DNA of 37,900 nt from Nanobdellota archaeon (GTDB taxonomy: Archaea; Nanobdellota; Nanobdellia; Parvarchaeales; Parvarchaeaceae). Below are positions 32,128 to 37,900 of this stretch, piece after piece (positions within the stretch are counted from its first letter, which is position 1; each line of letters starts with the position of its first letter). Under the pieces are notes generated by a model, which saw only the letters and a list, made by a program, of their open reading frames with translations, did not search any database and was not told the DNA's origin. The DNA is taken from contig JAKASS010000001.1 of the NCBI GenBank assembly GCA_021818905.1, forward strand, positions 79,648-117,547, given 5' to 3'. The position numbers were made by a program, and so were the translations under genes.

Positions 32128-33168
32128 ATGATAATCGAGGTTCTAGTTGCGGCGGCACTAGGATCCGTTGCTGTACTTCTTGGCGGGCAATTTCTTCTCC
32201 CTATACTCTACCAAAGCGGCTTCGTAGCTCAGGACATAAACAAGAAGAACCGTCCGATTCTTCCGGCCAGCGGCGGACTCGTCCTCACGCTCGGATTTTT
32301 TGTCGGTATAATGGCTATACTATTTTCTGTGAATTTTATCGAAGCTGACAATATAAACGTAGAGTTGCTTTTGATTACGCTGATAAGCGTGATTGCTATC
32401 TCTTTTGTCGGGTTTCTTGATGACCTTCTTGGAAGCCGTGTCAGGACTTCGAAAGAGGACGTTAAAAAAATCGCCAAGAACTATTCGTTTTTTAATGGGG
32501 GGATAAAGCAATGGCAAAAACCCATGTTAACTTTAATCGCCGCGGTACCTTTGATGGTCATAAATTGGGGCGCGCCAGTTCTTAATATCCCATTTATCGG
32601 AAATGTTGCGATAAACCAGGTAATATATACACTAATAGTGATACCGCTCGCAGTTGTATTTTCTTCTAATGTATTCAATATGCTGGAAGGCCTTAACGGG
32701 ATATCAGCACAGATGGGTCTTGTGGCCTTCGCCGCGTTAGCTATATTTTCTTACCACCTGCAAGCCTATACGGGATTCGCCATAGCAACGGTAATGTCGG
32801 GGGCTTTGCTCGCTTATCTCTACTATGGTTCTTATCCTGCAAAAATCCTGCCCGGGGACAGTCTTACTTATCTTATAGGTGCTTCTTTTGCTGCCACGGT
32901 AATAGTGGGCGGTATGCAAATACTCGGCGTTCTTCTTATTCTTCCATGGATAGCAGAATTTTTCCTTAAGGCCAGGAAGAGGTTCCACGCCAATTCCTGG
33001 GGATTGATACAGAAGGACGGACGACTAAAATCTCCGCACGGTGATAAAATCTATTCTTTAACCCACATTTTCTTGAGAACTGGTCGCTTTAAAGAGTGGC
33101 AGATAGTGGCGCTGCTTACGCTCGTAGAGGTGATGGTTGCAGGGTTAAGTCTGGCAGTACTTTGGTAA
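32128..33168 (+). CDS. Polyprenyl/dolichyl-phosphate GlcNAc-1-phosphate transferase (MraY/WecA family)
   Basis: 346 aa with about ten membrane helices. Family motifs: QDINKKNRPILPASGGLVLTLGF, FVGFLDDLLGS (Asp-Asp), SSNVFNMLEGLNGISAQMG (nucleotide-binding Asn/Asp region) and GDSLTYLIGASF. The last soluble loop HANSWGLIQKDGRLKSPHGDKIYSLTHIFLRTGRF has the HxH-like basic segment. It likely loads the first sugar-phosphate onto a polyprenyl phosphate for protein glycosylation or cell-surface glycan (AglH-type). No other glycosylation gene is adjacent. GATTTAAATATC about 26 nt upstream predicts a leaderless mRNA. Confidence 0.87.
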   Translation: MIIEVLVAAALGSVAVLLGGQFLLPILYQSGFVAQDINKKNRPILPASGGLVLTLGFFVGIMAILFSVNFIEADNINVELLLITLISVIAISFVGFLDDLLGSRVRTSKEDVKKIAKNYSFFNGGIKQWQKPMLTLIAAVPLMVINWGAPVLNIPFIGNVAINQVIYTLIVIPLAVVFSSNVFNMLEGLNGISAQMGLVAFAALAIFSYHLQAYTGFAIATVMSGALLAYLYYGSYPAKILPGDSLTYLIGASFAATVIVGGMQILGVLLILPWIAEFFLKARKRFHANSWGLIQKDGRLKSPHGDKIYSLTHIFLRTGRFKEWQIVALLTLVEVMVAGLSLAVLW

Positions 33169-33177
33169 CATTGTAAA

Positions 33178-33202
33178 ACTGCAAAAATACCTACCTTGCA
33201 GT
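33178..33202. repeat. Perfect 7-bp inverted repeat ACTGCAA...TTGCAGT upstream of the 370-aa unknown gene
   Basis: The arms flank an 11-nt spacer and lie 9 nt after the transferase stop and just upstream of the next gene's TATA box (CTTTATATTT, 33213-33222). Either an operator or a small hairpin at the end of the transferase mRNA. Confidence 0.4.
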
Positions 33203-33245
33203 AAAAAGAAAGCTTTATATTTGGGTTTTAATCTATTATAATACA

Positions 33246-34358
33246 ATGGAAAGTAAAACTGTCGCAGGAAAGGATTCTACGCTAGAGCGGGTGTTAAGCA
33301 AAACTGGAGAACTTTCAGAAATAATCGATGCAAAGGTATTGGACTTGGATAAATTAGAGCACGCTTTATCCCCCTATCTAAGAACCTCATTTCTTGTTCA
33401 ATACGATGACGATAACAAAATGATATCCGGCAATCAGGTATACGAGATGCTAGCGCCTTTCATGACGGAGAACATGAAACCCTCCGAAGTCCTAAGTTTG
33501 GAAGAAAAATTGGCGCCGGCCGTTTTAAAGAACGCCGAGACTGAGATGTTGAACCTTAACGCTCAGGGCGCTTCAATGTCCGATAGCAAACCGAATGGCT
33601 ACGCGGCCGGAAGAAGCATAGTTGGTTTAGACATAAGACTATCCGAGATGCTTAGCGAGGCGCCGGAAACTTCATTTGTTTTTGAAAAAATCGGAAAGGC
33701 ATTCGCCGTAAAGAAAGTTATTTCAAACGTTTACAGACTCAGTGAAGTCGATAAAGGGGCCAAATTCTTTTTCGCTACAGATTCCGCCGGGTCTGCCGGC
33801 TACTTATTATCTTTAGATTCTGCCGATGAATTTGACATTTCTTCACAAAATCTTTTGTCGCTATCTTTCTCCAAAGATAAAACTGACTACGTTAAATCCA
33901 CTTCGCAGAGCCGGCGCGCTGCTAGACTATATGAAATAAAAGATGGCGGGCAGACAAAAAGAAAGATACCTACCTCAAGCCAGGAGTTTAAAACGATATT
34001 CCCGGCTCTTTCTGAACTCCAGAACAAGCTTTTCGATACTAAACACAGATATGAAACTCGTGCGATAGAGGCATTCCTAAACGGGGGCAAAGTCGATGTG
34101 GTGGGTTGCCTCAAGGACTTTAGAAATGGGCTTATACAGAATGGGAAAGTCTACCTAAAGCAGGTTAAGCCTCGACTAAATAACGGAAAGGTAGAATATA
34201 CCAACGGCGAGATTCAAGTATCTGAAGATTTTGATAGTTTTCTTGATAAAATAAAAGTTTTGTATGGTGGTGACAAGAACGCGGCAAAAGGCGACTTATT
34301 TTTAGCTGTTCCAAAGATACCGCCACCAAAAAATGACATCTCGTCGATGTACGGGTAG
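33246..34358 (+). CDS. Unrecognised 370-aa soluble protein
   Basis: No membrane segment or signal peptide and no domain I recognise. Sequence has an acidic N-terminus with VLDLDKLEHALSPYLRTSFLVQYDDDNK, a central region KFFFATDSAGSAGYLLSLDSADEFD, and a C-terminal part KDFRNGLIQNGKVYLKQVKPRLNNG followed by a Pro/Lys-rich end (AVPKIPPPKND). The TATA box centre is 29 nt from the ATG, so leaderless. It precedes another unknown gene and rqcH by short spacers, which may mean a common role, though each of the first two has its own TATA element. Confidence 0.65.
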   Translation: MESKTVAGKDSTLERVLSKTGELSEIIDAKVLDLDKLEHALSPYLRTSFLVQYDDDNKMISGNQVYEMLAPFMTENMKPSEVLSLEEKLAPAVLKNAETEMLNLNAQGASMSDSKPNGYAAGRSIVGLDIRLSEMLSEAPETSFVFEKIGKAFAVKKVISNVYRLSEVDKGAKFFFATDSAGSAGYLLSLDSADEFDISSQNLLSLSFSKDKTDYVKSTSQSRRAARLYEIKDGGQTKRKIPTSSQEFKTIFPALSELQNKLFDTKHRYETRAIEAFLNGGKVDVVGCLKDFRNGLIQNGKVYLKQVKPRLNNGKVEYTNGEIQVSEDFDSFLDKIKVLYGGDKNAAKGDLFLAVPKIPPPKNDISSMYG

Positions 34359-34390
34359 GTGCTTAAATATTAGTAAATAAAATAATCAAT

Positions 34391-34861
34391 ATGGAAATAA
34401 TCCCGCTTGGTGTAACTGTAGTGCAATATCAGGGCACGATGGATGACCAGCAAACATACAACTTCGTAAAAACGACATTGCAGGGGCTCGGCTACAAAGT
34501 CGCAGAAAATTCTTATATCCAATTCGCTGGCGGAAACTACGCCATAGAATGGACAGCTAAGAGAATGATAGATGATTACATGGCTTATAGATTAACAATA
34601 AAACTTGATTATCGCAATATCAGCGAAGCCGCCGCAGTGAAAGACGGTAAACAGGTAAAAATAAAAACGGGGGATTTAAAAGTCCAGATAATAGCAGACC
34701 TCGTGTTGGATTATCTAGACAAATGGACTGTCGGGATATCAAAATTCATAAGACCAATTTATGATAAAATGAACCAAGAGGTCATAAATCAGAGAAAGAC
34801 GGCGTTTGAAAACGAAATACAAAATTTGAAGACCGCAATACAATCGCATTTCGGGCAATGA
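34391..34861 (+). CDS. Unrecognised 156-aa soluble protein; resembles small hypothetical proteins of DPANN archaea
   Basis: Two-layer alpha/beta appearance: VVQYQGTMDDQQTYNFVKTTLQGLGY, NYAIEWTAKRMIDDYMAYRLTIKLDYRNISEAAAV, KTGDLKVQIIADLVLDYLDKW. The order (short helical part, E-W-x-A-x-R strand, D-Y-x-x-Y-x-I-x-I strand, Lys-rich turn, D-Y-x-x-x-W) recalls a small hypothetical family I associate with DPANN genomes; this is from memory and unverified. GCTTAAATATT about 26 nt before the ATG gives a leaderless start. rqcH follows after 4 nt. Confidence 0.6.
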   Translation: MEIIPLGVTVVQYQGTMDDQQTYNFVKTTLQGLGYKVAENSYIQFAGGNYAIEWTAKRMIDDYMAYRLTIKLDYRNISEAAAVKDGKQVKIKTGDLKVQIIADLVLDYLDKWTVGISKFIRPIYDKMNQEVINQRKTAFENEIQNLKTAIQSHFGQ

Positions 34862-34865
34862 GCCT

Positions 34866-36665
34866 ATGCCCACTAGAAGCATATCCTCTTTTGACCTTTA
34901 CAAGCTTACAAAAGAGCTTTCATTTCTTAACGGCGGGTTTGTAAGAAACGTAAAAAGTCGAAAAAATGAGATTTATATACTTATCTTCAGCGGTCAGGAA
35001 TATTGGCTGAAAATAGTCCCTGGCAAATATGTCTCTGTTTCGAGGGAGAAGCCAGATGAAACGATAGACTTTCCTTTTACAGCAAAGTTAAAAAACGAAT
35101 TATTGGGCAAAAAAATAGTAATATCCGTGCATGGGTCGGATAGGATAATAGAACTCGACGCGAGGGATGCAAAACTCATAATAGAACTTTTTTCCAATGG
35201 GAACATATCAATAGTTAAAGACGGGATAATAGAGCAAGCTCTATTCAATAGATCTTACGGGACTAGGAAAATCGCTTCAGGTATACCATTCCAATATCCG
35301 CCAGAAGCGTTGGACGTTTTTAATATGGAACTAAAAGACTTCTCTAGGTCTCTTATTGAATCTAAAAGAGAAAACCTGGTAAAGGCCCTTGCAGTAGATT
35401 TCTCGCTCGGGGGGCTTTACGCCGAAGAAATCTGTTATCGGGCAGAGTTGGACAAGAACACAAGACCAAAGAACCTTGAGAAGACTGACGCAAATAAGAT
35501 ATACACTATCGCAAAGGCTATGTTTAACGAAACCGTAAAACCAAGCATAATAGAAAACAAATTTCTTGCGGTAGTAGAGATAAGGGACATCTCTGGTGAG
35601 AAGAAAAGCTTCAAGACGATTAATGATGCAATAATCGCTTTTTTTAAGGGGGATGAGAAAAGTGAAAACGCGGCTAGAGTTTTTAATCCAGCGAGCATAG
35701 AAAATAAAATTGCCGAATATTCGGGATTTGTGAATTATATAACAGAAAATTATGAAAGCATTAAAGATGTGATAAGAACGATAAGAAACTCTGACGAAAG
35801 CCTGGACAGTAGAAAATTGAAGCTTGATTCTGTTGGTTGGGGGGTCAGAGACAAATTCATATACAGAACGGATAATCCCGAAATACAGATAGATATGACA
35901 AAGCCGATTAACGATACCCTATCTGAGAATTATCAAAAGATAAAAAGACTTAAAGCAGCTTTACTAAAAAAGCCCGAGGCAAGGGCGCCGGCAAAGAGAT
36001 TAAAGTTCCATTACGATGAAGCCTGGTATTCAAAGTTCAGATCGTTCTTTACATCTTCTAATAAATTGGTAGTAATAGGCCGGGATAATAGTCAAAACAT
36101 CGTGCTTGTGACAAAACATACCGAACCGAGTGATTTACTTATTCATGCGGATGTTTTCGGGAGTCCTTTTGGTTTATTAAAGCTCGAAGGGGGGGCGGTC
36201 CCGAGTGAAAGCGACGTACGTGAGGCCGCTGAGATGGTCGGTTCATATTCATCCGCATGGAAAGCCGGCGCAGGCAGCATAGATGTTTATTTAGTAAAAC
36301 CGGGACAAGTGACTAAAACGCCGCCATCGGGTGAATCTTTAAAGAAAGGGGCATTCTACATAGGGGGCGAAAGAACTTACGTCAAAGACGTAGATCTTAA
36401 AGTTTACATAAATTTGACCTTCGACGCTTCTGAGTATAACCTTAGAAGTTTACCATATCGACCAGACGGAGATTTTGTGCTGATTCGACCCGGCAATACC
36501 AAAAGAGAAGACATCTTAGACCGAATAATAAAAACCTTTTCCCAAAAAGCGGGCATAATAATCGACAGGAACCGCTTGGACAGGCTTATACCAACGGGTC
36601 GGTCGGCTATAGAAAAGATATTCGTACCTACTGAAAGCCCAAAAATTAGCGAATCTAAGCTATAA
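34866..36665 (+). CDS. rqcH: Ribosome quality-control factor RqcH (NEMF/Rqc2/NFACT family)
   Basis: 599 aa. RqcH binds stalled 50S-nascent chain complexes and, in bacteria, recruits tRNA-Ala to add C-terminal tails. NFACT-N spans about 1-175 (SSFDLYKLTKELSFLNGGFVRNV...ELDARDAKLIIELFSNGNISIV). An HhH-like segment follows at about 178-198 (FSLGGLYAEEICYRAELDK), then helices about 270-370. NFACT-R is at about 385-505 (KLVVIGRDNSQN, DLLIHADVFGSPFGLLKL, VREAAEMVGSYSSAWKAG, PGQVTKTPPSGESLKKGAFYIGG). The domains are in standard order. Only 4 nt after the preceding unknown gene, so co-expressed. Confidence 0.9.
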   Translation: MPTRSISSFDLYKLTKELSFLNGGFVRNVKSRKNEIYILIFSGQEYWLKIVPGKYVSVSREKPDETIDFPFTAKLKNELLGKKIVISVHGSDRIIELDARDAKLIIELFSNGNISIVKDGIIEQALFNRSYGTRKIASGIPFQYPPEALDVFNMELKDFSRSLIESKRENLVKALAVDFSLGGLYAEEICYRAELDKNTRPKNLEKTDANKIYTIAKAMFNETVKPSIIENKFLAVVEIRDISGEKKSFKTINDAIIAFFKGDEKSENAARVFNPASIENKIAEYSGFVNYITENYESIKDVIRTIRNSDESLDSRKLKLDSVGWGVRDKFIYRTDNPEIQIDMTKPINDTLSENYQKIKRLKAALLKKPEARAPAKRLKFHYDEAWYSKFRSFFTSSNKLVVIGRDNSQNIVLVTKHTEPSDLLIHADVFGSPFGLLKLEGGAVPSESDVREAAEMVGSYSSAWKAGAGSIDVYLVKPGQVTKTPPSGESLKKGAFYIGGERTYVKDVDLKVYINLTFDASEYNLRSLPYRPDGDFVLIRPGNTKREDILDRIIKTFSQKAGIIIDRNRLDRLIPTGRSAIEKIFVPTESPKISESKL

Positions 36666-36698
36666 ATACGACTTGCAATCTAACTAACATTAAGTGAT

Positions 36699-37058
36699 TT
36701 GATGATACCCAACAGAGTCGCGCTAGAAAGTGTTATAACTGACCTATCGGCGGATAATGGCTGTATAATAGTCGAAGGCAAGAGGGACATAAATGCTCTC
36801 GTGGCCCTCGGGGTAGATAAGAGCAGAATAATACAAACGGCTCAGATAAGATATTGTGATCTTGAGGCCAAAATTCAACCTTGCTACAAAAAGCTTATCC
36901 CTATCTTTGACAATGACAGGACTGGCAGCAATAGATTATCCTCATTTATGGCATATTTTTCTGCGAATGGGGTGCCGATAGACTTATCATATTCTAACAG
37001 AATAAAAAACTCCGGACTTATCTGTTTAGAAGACATAGACAACGTTCTCTGCCCATAA
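36699..37058 (+). CDS. Toprim-domain protein (UPF0292/primase-like)
   Basis: 119 aa. The Toprim Glu is in CIIVEGKRDINALVALGVDKSR, and the acidic pair in LIPIFDNDRTGSNRLSSFMAYF. C-terminal KNSGLICLEDIDNVL fits the end of archaeal UPF0292 proteins. Toprim catalyses phosphoryl transfer in primases, topoisomerases and RNase M5; the role of this stand-alone domain is unknown. Start uncertain: two ATG in tandem. Follows rqcH by 33 nt. Confidence 0.75.
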   Translation: MMIPNRVALESVITDLSADNGCIIVEGKRDINALVALGVDKSRIIQTAQIRYCDLEAKIQPCYKKLIPIFDNDRTGSNRLSSFMAYFSANGVPIDLSYSNRIKNSGLICLEDIDNVLCP

Positions 37059-37185
37059 AAGATCGAATTATACCTAAATGTGAAATCACTGTCGTTTCGT
37101 CTAGTTTACGCTTGTCGTTTAAGGACAAGAAACTCCCGAATCTTTTCTTGGGTCGCCCGGTAATCGACATCGCTCGAATCAAGTT

Positions 37186-37523
37186 TTATGGCCACGCGAT
37201 GATATTCTTGGCTATAGCATCAAAGATCGGGGAAATAAAGAAGTATTTGCAATAATTCTTGATAAGGGCACTAGTAACAATAATGATAGAATCGCTAGAA
37301 GAGGTATTCAATAGGCACTAGACGCAGCGAAAGCAAAGGGGCATTTACTTTAGCTCTTACGGACAGAAGCGGCGGAAAAGCGAAAGACCATGCGGATAGT
37401 ATCATACGTGCAGAATCAGATACAATACCGATAATACAGGAAGTCCATGTCGCGGTAATACATCTGCTTTGCCTTGTACTTGATAGACTGCTTAAAAAAG
37501 ACGGCAAAAAGTGGTCGAAGTAA
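37186..37523 (+). pseudogene. Degraded SIS-domain phosphoheptose isomerase (GmhA-like) gene
   Basis: Not in the ORF track. In one frame the DNA reads ILGYSIKDRGNKEVFAII...KGTSN (about 37201-37313), then a stop. In another frame (open 37299-37520) it continues as SKGAFTLALTDRSGGKAKDHADSIIR, then ESDTIPIIQEVHVAVIHLLCLV and a terminal KKDG. The second part matches the last third of GmhA (lTdxsGGkmk-xaD, IQExHxxxxHxLC), and the first part could be its middle region (nDYxxxxxFA, GxSTSGNS). At least one frameshift and several stops break it. The 37059-37185 stretch may hold an eroded N-terminus, but nothing is certain there. Confidence 0.6.
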
Positions 37524-37573
37524 AACGCTTAAGAAACACCCATTCTGTGCTCAGTAATAATGCGAAGGCTCCC

Positions 37574-37771
37574 TTAATTTTTTGTAATACTTATATACCA
37601 CATAACTGCAGCGATAACAGTAGCAACGGCCAGTCCGCCAAAAGCGACGTAACCCGTGTTTTCTATGTTGCTTATCTGCGAATCAGCAAAAAGACCACCG
37701 GCCATTGCAATCGGAAGCGTTTCTTTTGCGGCTTCTGTAAATCCAAGTACTCTATCCAATCTAGATACCAT
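37574..37771 (-). CDS. Small membrane protein, unknown function
   Basis: 65 aa. An N-terminal part MVSRLDRVLGFTEAAKETLPIAM is followed by one clear hydrophobic helix (GYVAFGGLAVATVIAAVMWYISI) and a short basic end. Upstream on the minus strand lies a palindromic TATA-like element GTATAATATTATAC (37795-37808), about 30 nt from the ATG. No family recognised; size makes this uncertain. Confidence 0.5.
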   Translation of the reverse strand: MVSRLDRVLGFTEAAKETLPIAMAGGLFADSQISNIENTGYVAFGGLAVATVIAAVMWYISITKN

Positions 37772-37794
37772 GTCTTCTCTTAGCTAATATCACC

Positions 37795-37808
37795 GTATAA
37801 TATTATAC
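37795..37808. promoter_or_regulatory. 14-bp perfect palindrome GTATAATATTATAC, probable TATA region
   Basis: Lies about 30 nt upstream of the ATG of the small membrane gene at 37771. The remaining sequence to the window end (37809-37900) shows no ORF; it has a small hairpin TGGATA-GTGATGT-TATCCA near 37840-37858. Confidence 0.4.
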
Positions 37809-37900
37809 GCGCACAACATATTAATACTTTACTATTACTGGATAGTGATGTTATCCATATTAATCCGATTTGAGCTTTGCAAGGACAGTTTAACGCAGCA

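Noticed and set aside
37511-37783. 90-aa plus-strand ORF
   Set aside because: It overlaps the small membrane gene on the minus strand and the end of the SIS remnant; no recognisable features.
1-37900. CRISPR arrays, IS elements, phage genes or a replication origin
   Set aside because: No regularly spaced repeats, transposase, integrase or Orc1/Cdc6 gene was seen. The dyads reported are single sites.

Overview
This window is archaeal chromosome. The evidence is the archaeal-type uL2-uS19-uL22-uS3-uL29 set, a Cdc48/VAT ATPase, an SMC with ScpA and ScpB, a Dim1/KsgA methylase, an RqcH/NEMF protein, a TrmB-type regulator, two tRNA genes without encoded CCA, and many TATA-like boxes about 23-29 nt upstream of start codons, as expected for leaderless archaeal mRNAs. 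Very compact spacing, many short hypotheticals and a fragmented ribosomal operon suggest a small-genome lineage, possibly DPANN (Micrarchaeota/Parvarchaeota-like). That placement is inference; no 16S rRNA gene is present.

Layout. 1-5.2 kb is mostly minus strand: a partial CDS at the edge, a SelB/EF-Tu-like GTPase, a broken zinc-ribbon membrane gene, RNase Z, a TatD nuclease, then tRNA-Thr (plus), a methyltransferase and an SPFH protein. 5.2-7.0 kb holds an adenylate-kinase-like/deoxyribosyltransferase-like fusion facing a metallophosphoesterase. 7.1-9.5 kb is the ribosomal cluster, with an unusually long uS3/uL29 overlap. 9.6-14.8 kb (minus) encodes only the antiporter-type membrane arm of complex I, nuoJKLMN. 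15-17 kb holds a membrane protein with a SHOCT-like tail, a zinc-ribbon protein and KsgA. 17-24 kb and 24-26.8 kb hold the chromosome-maintenance genes: smc on its own, and an unknown gene-cdc48-scpA-scpB operon downstream of an operator-like dyad. A MUG/TDG-type glycosylase, a TrmB-like regulator, a small membrane protein and a HIT protein lacking its nucleophilic His lie between them. 26.9-32 kb holds a second metallo-beta-lactamase hydrolase, PepF, an SprT-like zinc protease, a P5C-dehydrogenase-like ALDH and tRNA-Gln. 32-37.1 kb holds a MraY/WecA-family transferase, two unrecognised proteins, RqcH and a Toprim protein. 37.1-37.9 kb holds the remains of a phosphoheptose-isomerase-like gene and one small membrane protein.

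How the genes fit together. Themes are translation and its quality control (ribosomal proteins, KsgA, RqcH, Cdc48), chromosome organisation (SMC-ScpAB), tRNA 3' processing (RNase Z), energy coupling (Nuo membrane arm) and peptide/amino-acid use (PepF, P5CDH-like). No CRISPR array, IS element or phage gene was seen. The most unusual items are the degenerate-P-loop/NDT fusion protein, two decayed genes, the catalytically substituted HIT protein, the Nuo membrane arm without its redox arm, and the operator upstream of the cdc48-scpAB operon.
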